DNA of 64,000 nucleotides from Mediterraneibacter massiliensis. Lineage in GTDB: Bacteria; Bacillota; Clostridia; Lachnospirales; Lachnospiraceae. Below the pieces are notes generated by a model. It saw only the letters and a program-made list of their open reading frames with translations, was not told the DNA's origin and did not search any database. Shown here one piece after another: positions 42,249 to 50,562 of this stretch (positions are counted from its first letter, which is position 1; each line of letters starts with the position of its first letter). Location of the stretch: contig NZ_LN913001.1 of NCBI RefSeq assembly GCF_001487105.1, positions 1,691,902 to 1,755,901 on the forward strand, in the 5' to 3' direction. The position numbers were made by a program, and so were the translations under genes.

Positions 42249-42578
42249 ATGAACGGACGCAAAAGAAAAGTACAAATCAAATTCTATGTAACAGAGAAAG
42301 AACGGGCGTTGATTGAGCAGAAAATGAAGCTCGTCCCTACCCAAAACATGGCGGCGTATCTTCGCAAGATTGCTATTGACGGCTATATCATTCAGACAGA
42401 CCATAGCGATATAAAAGCCATGACAGCGGAGATACAGAAAATCGGGGTCAACATCAATCAGATTGCAAAGCGTGTCAATGCGACAGGCAGCGTCTATCAA
42501 GAGGACATAGAAGAAATAAAGGGGGTGCTTGCGGAGATATGGCGGTTACAAAGATTAAGCCTATTAAAAGCACGTTAA
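42249..42578 (+). CDS. mobC: Plasmid mobilization relaxosome protein MobC
   Basis: A 109-residue accessory protein that opens DNA at oriT for the relaxase. The N-terminus is a ribbon-helix-helix-like basic region (VQIKFYVTEKERALIEQKM), and the C-terminus holds the MobC signature (IQKIGVNINQIAKRVNATGS). ATG 42249 follows AAAGGAG by 7 nt; the longer upstream frame would read through oriT. Overlaps the relaxase gene by 40 bp. Confidence 0.92.
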   Translation: MNGRKRKVQIKFYVTEKERALIEQKMKLVPTQNMAAYLRKIAIDGYIIQTDHSDIKAMTAEIQKIGVNINQIAKRVNATGSVYQEDIEEIKGVLAEIWRLQRLSLLKAR

Positions 42579-43885
42579 GCAAAGCCCTTGATTATATCCA
42601 AAACCCGGATAAGACAGACGGGAAAACACTTGTGTCCTCCTTTGGGTGCAGCTATGAAACGGCAGATATTGAGTTTGAATATACTTTGTCGCAGGCTCGG
42701 CAGAAAGGGAACAACTTAGCCTTTCATCTGATACAATCGTTTGAACCGGGAGAGGTGGACTGTGAGAAAGCCCATGCAATCGGAAAGCAGCTTGCCGACG
42801 CAGCAACAAAGGGACAGCACGAATACGTCCTTACCACCCACATAGACAAGGGGCATATCCATAACCACATCATTTTTTGCGCGGTCAATTTCGTTGACTA
42901 CCATAAGTACAATTCCAATAAGCGCAGCTACTACGGCATACGGAACATGAGCGATAAGTTGTGCCGGGAAAACGGGCTGTCCGTTGTCGTTCCGGGTAAA
43001 GGCAGTAAGGGAAAAAGCTATGCGGAATATCAAGCGGAAAAGACGGGAACAAGTTGGAAAGGCAAGCTGAAAATTGCCGTTGATACGCTTATCCCCCAAG
43101 TAGCAAGTTTTGAAGAATTATTGCAGCGGTTACAGGCGGCGGGCTATGAGATAAAGCCGGGAAAATATATCTCCTGCCGTGCTCCCGGACAGGAACGGTT
43201 TACCCGCTTAAAAACCCTCGGTGCAGATTATACAGAGGAAGTAATCAGAGAACGGATTGCAGGCAAGCGCACAAAGGCGGCGAAAACTCCCAAAGAGCAG
43301 CGCGGCGTATCGCTGCTTATCGACATTGAAAACAGTATCAAGGCACAAGAGAGCCGGGGGTATGAACAGTGGGCTAAAATCCACAATCTGAAACAGGCAG
43401 CAAAGACCATGAATTTCTTGACGGAAAATAATCTCACGCAGTATGCAGATTTGACCGCAAGGATAGCGGAAATCCAGACGGAAAGCGAACAGGCGGCAGA
43501 GGCATTAAAGGGCGTGGAAAGGCGGCTTGCGGATATGGCGGTGCTGATGAAGCACGTTGCCACATACCAAAAGACCAAGCCAGCCTATGACGCATACCGC
43601 AGGGCAAAGGACAAGGGCGCATACCGGGCAAAACAGGAAAGCAGTCTGATACTCCATGAAGCAGCAGCAAAGACACTCAAAGCGTCGGGCATTACCAAAC
43701 TCCCCAACCTCGCCGCCATGCAGGAAGAATACGGACATCTCCAAGCGCAGAAAGAAGCCCTTTACGCCGATTATGGAAAGTTGAAAAAGAAAGTCAAGGA
43801 ATACGATGTTATCAAACAGAACATAGACAGCATTTTGCGGCAGGGGAAAGAGCCGGAACGTGGAAAGGAAACAGAGCGCGGATAA
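42539..43885 (+). CDS. Relaxase/mobilization nuclease, MobP type
   Basis: A 448-residue relaxase that nicks oriT and pilots the strand. The N-terminal relaxase domain (residues ~1-250) has a candidate catalytic Tyr in LDYIQNPDKT (about 18) and the metal-binding H-x-D-x-x-H-x-H-N-H (THIDKGHIHNHIIF, about 100-113). The C-terminal part (about 270-440) is helical and coiled. Start ATG lies inside mobC, implying translational coupling. Opposite in strand to the transfer operon, as usual in Tn1549-type elements. Confidence 0.93.
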   Translation: MAVTKIKPIKSTLSKALDYIQNPDKTDGKTLVSSFGCSYETADIEFEYTLSQARQKGNNLAFHLIQSFEPGEVDCEKAHAIGKQLADAATKGQHEYVLTTHIDKGHIHNHIIFCAVNFVDYHKYNSNKRSYYGIRNMSDKLCRENGLSVVVPGKGSKGKSYAEYQAEKTGTSWKGKLKIAVDTLIPQVASFEELLQRLQAAGYEIKPGKYISCRAPGQERFTRLKTLGADYTEEVIRERIAGKRTKAAKTPKEQRGVSLLIDIENSIKAQESRGYEQWAKIHNLKQAAKTMNFLTENNLTQYADLTARIAEIQTESEQAAEALKGVERRLADMAVLMKHVATYQKTKPAYDAYRRAKDKGAYRAKQESSLILHEAAAKTLKASGITKLPNLAAMQEEYGHLQAQKEALYADYGKLKKKVKEYDVIKQNIDSILRQGKEPERGKETERG

Positions 43886-43961
43886 AGTCTATATATGGAA
43901 TATCTCAAAGAATTATGGTAAAATATATTTATTGAAAAATACTGTAAAGGTAGGATAAATT

Positions 43962-44825
43962 ATGTCATTTATAAAACGCCATAAGATACTTTTTATATTA
44001 TTTGCAGTAAGCATTTTCTTAATGATTAAAAATTCATCTATTCCATATTTTTTTGCTCCTCCTGCAATTATATCATTTATTTTTGATGCTCCGAAAAGCG
44101 ACTTTTTTTCGGGTATGGCTCAAATGATTGATATATTCACTTCTGCATATGTAACAAGTTTAGTTTTCTATTATATGGTGGATTATCTTCCTGCTATAAA
44201 ACAAGAAAAGAAAGCTAAAGAAATTATTGCACCTAAATTAGTAAGTTTATACCTGTATATTAGTGAACTCCTTGCAATGATTAAATATGCAGCAGAGCAA
44301 GAAAAACTATTGCAAACGGGAAAACCCGAAGATATGGATAAACTTCATTTCAAAAATAAAGTTATTCTATGTAAGCAAAAGTCTTTCAAAAATGAAGTTG
44401 AAAACGGAACGACACCATACTCTTTTGATTTGTTGAAAGATTGTGACAACTTTAGGACGCTAATTCTAAATATTTGCAACGAAATATCCGGCACGCCAAG
44501 CTTTTCCTATTGTGACACACAAGTAATACATATTATTTCAGAAATCCAACTGTCTGAATTGTTGCGAATTTTACCGAAACCGAATGATTTTTTATTGCAA
44601 TTTGATTTTGCTGATGTTTCATATTTAGGATTAGGTGAGGGGTATCAACAGCTTCTTTCAATTTACAAAGAACTAGCGGTTTTTGTTGATACAAGACATG
44701 GCTACGAAATGATAGACATATCAAAAGAGGAAATACAAGAGTGGCAAGAAGAACAAGTAGAGTCATTGAAAGAACACCCCGAAATAGCTCAAATACTTAT
44801 TGCTAATCAAAGACAAAACAAATAA
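43962..44825 (+). CDS. AT-rich orphan membrane protein
   Basis: A 287-residue protein I do not recognise. Residues 5-23 and about 45-75 form two or three hydrophobic segments (ILFILFAVSIFLMI; IDIFTSAYVTSLVFYYMV), followed by a ~200-residue soluble, mainly helical domain with several Cys and aromatic residues. Base composition is far more AT-rich than the relaxase before it and the operon behind it, and it has its own terminator; it looks like a late-acquired single gene. Surface exclusion or an anti-phage function are possible because such cargo is common at this place, but nothing in the sequence proves either. Confidence 0.7.
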   Translation: MSFIKRHKILFILFAVSIFLMIKNSSIPYFFAPPAIISFIFDAPKSDFFSGMAQMIDIFTSAYVTSLVFYYMVDYLPAIKQEKKAKEIIAPKLVSLYLYISELLAMIKYAAEQEKLLQTGKPEDMDKLHFKNKVILCKQKSFKNEVENGTTPYSFDLLKDCDNFRTLILNICNEISGTPSFSYCDTQVIHIISEIQLSELLRILPKPNDFLLQFDFADVSYLGLGEGYQQLLSIYKELAVFVDTRHGYEMIDISKEEIQEWQEEQVESLKEHPEIAQILIANQRQNK

Positions 44826-44829
44826 AAAG

Positions 44830-44875
44830 ACGGGCAACAGCAGCCATGTAATCATAGCCGCCGCGCCCGTTTTTT
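44830..44875 (+). terminator. Terminator of the orphan membrane protein gene
   Basis: ACGGGC (44830-44835) and GCCCGT (44865-44870) pair around a GC-rich loop; TTTTTT follows. Confidence 0.7.
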
Positions 44876-44896
44876 GTGGGTACAGATGATTTGATA

Positions 44897-44935
44897 TGTT
44901 ACGCAGTAGAACCCTAATTTCAAGGGAAAAGGTAT
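44897..44935 (+). repeat. 39-bp repeat R1 at the 3' end of the transfer operon
   Basis: TGTTACGCAGTAGAA, 11 variable bases, then AGGGAAAAGGTAT. The same 39-bp layout recurs, same orientation, at 63933-63971 with identical ends and a divergent centre. The two copies bracket the whole minus-strand transfer operon. Confidence 0.6.
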
Positions 44936-44997
44936 TCTGTATCGCCTATGCCAGTTTCACGCCGTTTATGCCCTGTAAATCAAGGCTCTTTTTGCCC

Positions 44998-45363
44998 TTA
45001 TTGCGTAACCACCGCGCGTCGTTTCCTCATGCGCTCGGCTGCCTGTCTGCGGGTAATCCGTTTCCGGCAGTCCGGGCAGTATTTGACGCTGTTCGATTTT
45101 GATACAAAGAACGTGCCGCACTCGGTACAACGCTTTTTATCCTCGGTCTTGAAAAGCTCTGCATACAGTAGCTTATCAAGAGGAAGTACGGCAATCTGAA
45201 ACCACTTGCATAAAAGCGAACAGGAAATAAGCTGCGGGCAGACATATTCCTCCCCGTCGTCCAATAAGATACAGTGTCCGCGCTCGCAGTTGCAGCACTC
45301 CTTTTTTACAAGGCTGTTGACTTTTCGGCTCTGTGGCGGCGTAAGCCGCTTACCCCCGGTCAT
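44998..45363 (-). CDS. Cysteine-rich VLP protein
   Basis: A 121-residue protein with a CCNCERGHC motif near residue 24, further Cys in CPQLISCSLLCKWF, and a C-terminal zinc-ribbon (CTECGTFFVSK, CPDCRKR) before a basic tail. Pattern and place match the Cys_rich_VLP proteins of Tn1549-like elements. It overlaps TTRAP by 4 bp and is the last gene of the operon. Function unknown. Confidence 0.82.
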   Translation of the reverse strand: MTGGKRLTPPQSRKVNSLVKKECCNCERGHCILLDDGEEYVCPQLISCSLLCKWFQIAVLPLDKLLYAELFKTEDKKRCTECGTFFVSKSNSVKYCPDCRKRITRRQAAERMRKRRAVVTQ

Positions 45364-45572
45364 ACTTCATCAGCGGCGAAAATGGCAAGCTCCGCATACT
45401 CGTTTTCTGTTAGCGGGGAGATTTTCTGTAAGGTGCGTTCTGCAAAGGGGCGCATATCCTCGTCCATGAACGGCAGCGCAGCCGTCATATTTTCCATAAG
45501 CTGTGCTTTGCTTCCCTCATGGTAAATACTCAACAGGTTCATTTCTTCAACGGTCAGTCTAATCATGCTCAT
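45360..45572 (-). CDS. Transposon-transfer assisting protein (TTRAP family)
   Basis: A 70-residue acidic helical protein (IRLTVEEMNLLSIYHEGSKA, RTLQKISPLTENEYAEL), characteristic of the TTRAP family of ICE proteins. Four-base overlaps on both sides imply translational coupling. Its mechanism is unknown. Confidence 0.82.
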   Translation of the reverse strand: MSMIRLTVEEMNLLSIYHEGSKAQLMENMTAALPFMDEDMRPFAERTLQKISPLTENEYAELAIFAADEV

Positions 45573-46513
45573 ACCTCCAATTCGTGATGTTTTGATTTTG
45601 CTGTCTTTTTCGGGACTTTTCGGGATTTTTCTGTTTGTAACTGCGCCCGGACAGAGGGAGGGGACTGTTTCATCTCTTTATTCCTCTCGCTTTTATCTAT
45701 CAGCGCATAAACTCCATGCCTGCCCTCCAACGTAGATAAGGAAAGGCTTTTGTAAGGGAGCATGGAAAGCAGCCGTTCCATATCCTTATCCGTTGCCAGT
45801 GGAACAAAGCAGGGAGAAAGTTCTACCGCACAATGGGTCTTTTCGGGGCTGTCCGGTTCTCCAAGCCCTTTTACATTTTCCACAATCCGGCGGGCTTCTG
45901 CTTCAATCCGTCTGTCATGCAGGGCGGCGATATGTAACTGAAAATCCCTCTGCGTATGCGGTGTTCGTTTTTTCTGCTGTTCCCTCAAAAGGCTTTTTAA
46001 GGCTTCCGGGTCGTTTGGCTGTGCTTCAAAACGTATAAACTTTCCAAGTTGCGGGTCAGTGTCCCCGTCAAAATATTGTCCGGCAGGCTTTGTCAGCTCC
46101 CCATGCTCATAAATCAGCGTGTAGTTGTCGGCAGGGATTGATTTTTCGATTACTTCCCGGAAATGCTGCAAATAATCCAGTTCATAAAGATTGCCCTTGA
46201 TTTTTTCCTGCTCTGTGCCTGTCAGTTCCACCGCATAGGCAAGGATAGTATCGCGGGTCTGTTCCCCGTAAAACCGCCATGTATTATGCTGCCTTGTGTC
46301 CTTTAGAAAAACGTCCCGTTCCCGGAAGCAGCACGTCCCGGACGGGCGGGAAAACCACAAAAGCCGTTTGTCCTCCGGGATAGGGCTTACCGCCGCTTTC
46401 TGCAAAATCTGTTTGTCTATGTCAAAATCGCTCTGATAAAAAGCGGTGTTCTGTTTCATTATGGCTTCAAGGGAAGCAATAACGTCCACATTTTCAAATT
46501 TTTGTAACTTCAT
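45569..46513 (-). CDS. Conserved ICE protein of unknown function
   Basis: A 314-residue soluble protein found in this position in Tn1549-like operons. N-terminal half has CCFRERDVF and repeated aromatic/acidic stretches (EHGELTKPAGQYFDGDTD); residues ~215-260 contain SPCFVPLATDKDMERLLSMLPY; the C-terminal tail (about 275-314) is basic and low complexity. No catalytic motif recognised. It overlaps TTRAP by 4 bp and lies 3 bp from the large ArdC-like gene. Confidence 0.65.
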   Translation of the reverse strand: MKLQKFENVDVIASLEAIMKQNTAFYQSDFDIDKQILQKAAVSPIPEDKRLLWFSRPSGTCCFRERDVFLKDTRQHNTWRFYGEQTRDTILAYAVELTGTEQEKIKGNLYELDYLQHFREVIEKSIPADNYTLIYEHGELTKPAGQYFDGDTDPQLGKFIRFEAQPNDPEALKSLLREQQKKRTPHTQRDFQLHIAALHDRRIEAEARRIVENVKGLGEPDSPEKTHCAVELSPCFVPLATDKDMERLLSMLPYKSLSLSTLEGRHGVYALIDKSERNKEMKQSPPSVRAQLQTEKSRKVPKKTAKSKHHELEV

Positions 46514-46516
46514 AGG

Positions 46517-49500
46517 TCAGCTCCTTTCCAAATCCTGTGTTTTCTGTCTTGCCTGTTTCTTCGGTGCCTGTTCTTTCGCTGCTTTAAGCTGCGCCCGGAT
46601 AGAGGACTTTTTCTCCGGCTCTGCCTGTTTCTTTTCTGCTTTGAGGGCTTCGGCGTATTCTGCAAGAGAAATCTGTCCTCCGGCTTTTGCCTTTTCTTCC
46701 AGTTCCGCAGCGGTCGGGGTGTTGTTTATCTGCCCGTCAATCATGTTGTAATTTTGCTCGGTGGTCTGTTCGGCAGCTTTCAGATAATTTTCCGGCTGCA
46801 AAAACTCCGGCACGTCCTTATACCCCAAGCTGTCTACATAGTGGGCGGTGTCCTGCCCGTTCTGATGAAGCACCACAATGTCGGAAACGGAAAGGCTGTG
46901 TCCCTTAAAATCTTTCGGGTGGTCGATATTAAAGCGGGTGTAAATATCTTCAAGGGAAGTCCCCGGCGTAAGAGGTGCGGAATAGACAAGTGTATAGTTT
47001 TTTGGGTCTACCCGGTGTCCGGCGGCAGTCAGACGGTCGTAAGGCTCAAAGCGCAAGTCCCTTGTTTCGTCCCCGCCTTTTATCTGATAAATGGAAAAGG
47101 TATCTTTATGCTGTGGGGCTTCCTGCTTCGGCTGCTCCTTTGCAGGTTGTTCCTGTGCGGCTACCTTTTGCTGCCGGATATGCGCCCGCTGTAACTCGGT
47201 AGGCTTTTCCCCGGTAATGGGTGCAATCGCCTTGACATAATCAGCCGCATAGTAGGCGTTACTGGTAAGCTGCCGCTGCCATGCCCCTGCTTTTGGCGAC
47301 CAACGGAAGCCGTTGCTTTTTAAGGCTTCCCGCGTGGCTTCGTCTGGTTTATCTTCAAAGAGGATTTGCAGGCGGTTCGCTTCGGTGTTTGCTTCCACCT
47401 TGCCGCCGTCAAATTCCCACCCCACAAAACCGATTTCTTTTTGCAGTGAAAGGGATTTGATACGGTCTTTCACGCGCCGGATTTCTGCGCTGTTGTTGGA
47501 TAACGTCCAAGTCGCAAAGGGCTTGTCCCCCAAATGCCAACTGCTCGCCATGTCTGCTTTCAGTTTTTCAAGCTGTTCCGGCGACAACTGCGGGCAGCCG
47601 TCAAGGGTCTTATGCTTGCGGTAGTAGGCGTTTACGGCTTTCATGGTTTCCTGCGATTTTTCAAGGATTTCCAATTTCTTTTCTAACTTTTGTACTGCCT
47701 GCGGGTCGTCTGCGCTGATACCGCCCATGCCGGTGCTGCGAATTTTATCAAGAAGTCCCTGTATGTCCTGCCATTCCCGGTAATTGCTGTCGCGGGCTGC
47801 GTTCTGCTTTTCTTTCTTCCTTGTGGGGAAGTTAGAGCCGCCTGCAATGAGGATAGATGGAACACGCGCGTCAATCTCATAGCCTTTGTTCATGTTCGCC
47901 GCCAGTTTCCGGGCGTAGGTGTCAAGCAGGCTGTCGATTTTCTCATGGTACATCGGGTCTACCCGCTGTTTCTGCCTTTCTGCAAGCTGTACGGCTTCAT
48001 CAACATAATGCCTATATTCAGCCGTCGCGCTACCTTGCTTATAATCGGAAAAGCTGTTCATATCTTTTGCGCGTTTGGCGGCAGCTTCATTGATAGTGTA
48101 ATAAGGGGTGGGTGCAGCCTGTTCCGGCTGTGCTTCTTTTTCCTGTACCGGGGCTGTTTCCTCGGGAAGCTCCGGCGCGGCTGCTTCTGCTTCGGGCTGT
48201 TTGGCGGCTTCCTGTGTGGGCTGTGCCTGTTCGGTGGTCTGCTCCTTATCCTGTGCCTTTTGGATTTCTGCAAAATGCCCGTCTATGGTATCAATCAGAC
48301 TTGCGGCGGTGTTGCGGATTGTTTCAAGAGAGCCTTTCAGTTCTGCAAGTTCTTTTCCGCTGCTCCACCCGGCGATATACCCAAAAGAATAATCCGACGT
48401 ATCAAGCCCGTAATGTTGGCAAACGGCATAAGCAACGCTTTCTGCCTGTACCTCGCGGGTGCGGCGGTCGGGACGTTCCGGCGCGTCTTTGTCTATGTCA
48501 TGGAGTGTCGCATGGGCGATTTCATGGATTGCGGTCTTGATATTCTGCAATTCGTCCATGCCCTCGTTGATAGAGATACGCTTTTCCTCATAATTGCAGC
48601 GTCCCTTTACGCTGCCGCCCAAGGCTTCAAAGGAAATGTCAAAAGGGGAAGTCCTTTCAAGGGCAGCGAAAAAATCCTGATACTGTTCCACGTCGCCCGT
48701 AAGCTCCTTTATCCCAAGGTCGGGCAGCTCCTTTCCCTCGGTCTGCGACACGTCAAAAACAGATACCACACGAAAGGCGGGGATTTGGATTTCCTTTTCC
48801 TCGGTAACGGCTTTCCCGTTCTTATCGAAAACAGGCTTTTGCGTGTCCGGGTCGATTTTTTCCACCTGTTTCTTAACGGTAAAGGGCGCGGGCGCAATTA
48901 TCTTGATAGCTTTTTCTCCCGGCTTTACATGGCGGTCAAATTCCTTTTCCCATTGTTTATAACCTTTTACAAGGCTGCCGCCCTGCATGGCGATAAGGAT
49001 TGTATTGTTAAAGCTGTAATTGTGAAACTTTGACATGGTACGCAGATAATCAGCGTAGCGGTCGCTTTCATAAATCCCCAAAATGCCCTGTTCCAGTCGG
49101 TCGGTAATCTCTTTCATCTTGTCGGCGGGTTTTTCAGAAGATAGGATAAGCGGGATAACCGGGCGCGGCTCTGTTTCGGGTGTAGCCTGTACCGCCATAG
49201 CAGCGTCAAGGTCTGCCTGTTCCTTTTCCTGTACTGGCGGCTGCGGCGTTACTCGGTATTCCTCCGGCACGTCCCGTCCGTCGTACCACTGTGTAAAGGT
49301 GTTGCGGTTGTTGTAGATATAGCCCTGCTCGGTAAATCTGCCCCCGTCATTGATAGCAGCGTCGCGCCCGTATTCCTCATAAAGAAAATAGTTTTTTGCT
49401 TCTTCCGGCAGCTCCAACTCGTCCAGTTCTTCAATCAGATAATGCCCGTAATCTTCCTCACTTTTTACGGACGGATAAAGCCAGTAACAGTCAAGGTTTT

Positions 49501-50344
49501 GTGCAAGGTTTATAATGTCCTGCAAATCCCTTGTATGGTCGCCGTATGTGATAGCCGCAGTAAATTTTTCCCGGTCGTCGTCAAACTGCATTTTCAAAAG
49601 TTCGCCCAAATAATTCAGTTCGTCAAGGTTTTCAAGCTCGGTCAATTTCCCTGCCAGTCCCGCAATAGAGGACTGGTATTCTGTGATATGCAGCTCCCCG
49701 TAGTTTTTGCCGTCTATGCCGATACGGTCAAAGACTTCTTTCAAATGTTCGGCAGTCGTGGGGAATGATACCCATTCGCCCGTAGGCCTGCCCTCGGTGT
49801 ACTTCCCAAGATTGGAAAGATAGCCGCTTAAAATCGGTTGTTCCATGCGTTCACTCCTTTCTTTTTCAATCATGCGGTGCATAAGTTCGTAGTCCTCTAT
49901 GCTCATGCTCCCGTCAAAAATGTAGGGGTCGGGTTCTTCGCCGTCCCGGTAGGCTTTTTCAGAGAACGGAAGCCCCGCAGCATGGGCGGCGGCTCTTGCT
50001 TCCTCGATAAGCTCCGGCGGCAGCCTGTCGTCGTGGGCTTCGATAAATTCCCCGATATTGCTATATCCGTTTTCGTAGTGGCGGCGCACCCCGGCGGTCA
50101 GCTCGTCAAGGTTCATATCCTCGCCAAGATAGCCGGAATAATAGCCGTTTACCACAACGGCGGCAGGGTCAGCCTGTTTGATTTCTTCCATGCGGCTTCT
50201 GTCCTCCGGGTAGAGAATATCGCCCATTTCAAGGTGGAAATATTCCGCGTTCCAAGAACGTCCCGTTTTCCAAAACGCCACCCAAGCGATACCGTCCCTT
50301 AATTCTTCTTGATAGTCCTTTACGGTGTCCCGTAAACTTGCCAT
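46517..50344 (-). CDS. Giant multidomain ArdA/ArdC-like antirestriction and transfer protein
   Basis: A 1275-residue fusion. Residues ~1-340 resemble ArdA (EELRDGIAWVAFW, PTGEWVSFPTTAEHLKEVFD), a DNA mimic of type I restriction sites. Residues ~400-570 resemble ArdC (KFHNYSFNNTILIAMQ, KAIKIIAPAPF), an ssDNA-binding protein, followed by a zinc metalloprotease motif H-E-I-A-H-A (about 608). Residues ~990-1045 hold an LPD-type module (NGFRWSPKAGAWQRQL), ~1090-1195 a YodL-like domain and the end a DUF4316-like tail. Long Gln/Glu/Pro-rich linkers separate the parts. It probably protects incoming DNA from the recipient's restriction. ATG 50344 follows GGAAAGGAGG by 6 nt. Confidence 0.85.
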   Translation of the reverse strand: MASLRDTVKDYQEELRDGIAWVAFWKTGRSWNAEYFHLEMGDILYPEDRSRMEEIKQADPAAVVVNGYYSGYLGEDMNLDELTAGVRRHYENGYSNIGEFIEAHDDRLPPELIEEARAAAHAAGLPFSEKAYRDGEEPDPYIFDGSMSIEDYELMHRMIEKERSERMEQPILSGYLSNLGKYTEGRPTGEWVSFPTTAEHLKEVFDRIGIDGKNYGELHITEYQSSIAGLAGKLTELENLDELNYLGELLKMQFDDDREKFTAAITYGDHTRDLQDIINLAQNLDCYWLYPSVKSEEDYGHYLIEELDELELPEEAKNYFLYEEYGRDAAINDGGRFTEQGYIYNNRNTFTQWYDGRDVPEEYRVTPQPPVQEKEQADLDAAMAVQATPETEPRPVIPLILSSEKPADKMKEITDRLEQGILGIYESDRYADYLRTMSKFHNYSFNNTILIAMQGGSLVKGYKQWEKEFDRHVKPGEKAIKIIAPAPFTVKKQVEKIDPDTQKPVFDKNGKAVTEEKEIQIPAFRVVSVFDVSQTEGKELPDLGIKELTGDVEQYQDFFAALERTSPFDISFEALGGSVKGRCNYEEKRISINEGMDELQNIKTAIHEIAHATLHDIDKDAPERPDRRTREVQAESVAYAVCQHYGLDTSDYSFGYIAGWSSGKELAELKGSLETIRNTAASLIDTIDGHFAEIQKAQDKEQTTEQAQPTQEAAKQPEAEAAAPELPEETAPVQEKEAQPEQAAPTPYYTINEAAAKRAKDMNSFSDYKQGSATAEYRHYVDEAVQLAERQKQRVDPMYHEKIDSLLDTYARKLAANMNKGYEIDARVPSILIAGGSNFPTRKKEKQNAARDSNYREWQDIQGLLDKIRSTGMGGISADDPQAVQKLEKKLEILEKSQETMKAVNAYYRKHKTLDGCPQLSPEQLEKLKADMASSWHLGDKPFATWTLSNNSAEIRRVKDRIKSLSLQKEIGFVGWEFDGGKVEANTEANRLQILFEDKPDEATREALKSNGFRWSPKAGAWQRQLTSNAYYAADYVKAIAPITGEKPTELQRAHIRQQKVAAQEQPAKEQPKQEAPQHKDTFSIYQIKGGDETRDLRFEPYDRLTAAGHRVDPKNYTLVYSAPLTPGTSLEDIYTRFNIDHPKDFKGHSLSVSDIVVLHQNGQDTAHYVDSLGYKDVPEFLQPENYLKAAEQTTEQNYNMIDGQINNTPTAAELEEKAKAGGQISLAEYAEALKAEKKQAEPEKKSSIRAQLKAAKEQAPKKQARQKTQDLERS

Positions 50345-50456
50345 GTGTAACCTCCTTTCCAAAGAGCAGCGCGGACGCTGCATGTTCCGGTTTCATCATT
50401 CAGTACCCCGCGCCCGCGTTTTTGCCAAAGATTTTAGAGATTTTTTCAAGATTTCA

Positions 50457-50556
50457 GAGGGTTTGGGACACTTCCCAACAAGCAAAAAATCCCCGCCGTT
50501 CTCGGTAGAGAAAGCAGGGATTTTACGGAAAAGGGTACTCTTTTCCTATGCTTGCT
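50457..50556 (-). other. Putative oriT-like sequence, copy B (inverted)
   Basis: Exact inverted copies of 29 nt (50457-50485) and 33 nt (50524-50556) of the sequence upstream of mobC, including both hairpins. The 38 bp between them differ and hold a terminator. It lies between the topoisomerase and ArdC-like genes. Confidence 0.55.
50486..50524 (-). terminator. Terminator after the topoisomerase gene
   Basis: AAAATCCC (50486-50493) pairs with GGGATTTT (50517-50524), enclosing a second stem TTCTC-GGTA-GAGAA; flanking A/T runs allow termination in both directions. Confidence 0.7.
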
Positions 50557-50562
50557 ATTCAG

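Noticed and set aside
44998-45363. Reading R1 and R2 as conserved coding ends
   Set aside because: Both translate to similar peptides in one frame, but the differences are non-synonymous and no gene continues through them.
47690-49033. 447-codon plus-strand frame opposite the ArdC-like gene
   Set aside because: Rich in Cys, Phe and Leu runs typical of antisense frames; the minus-strand gene is well supported by domains.
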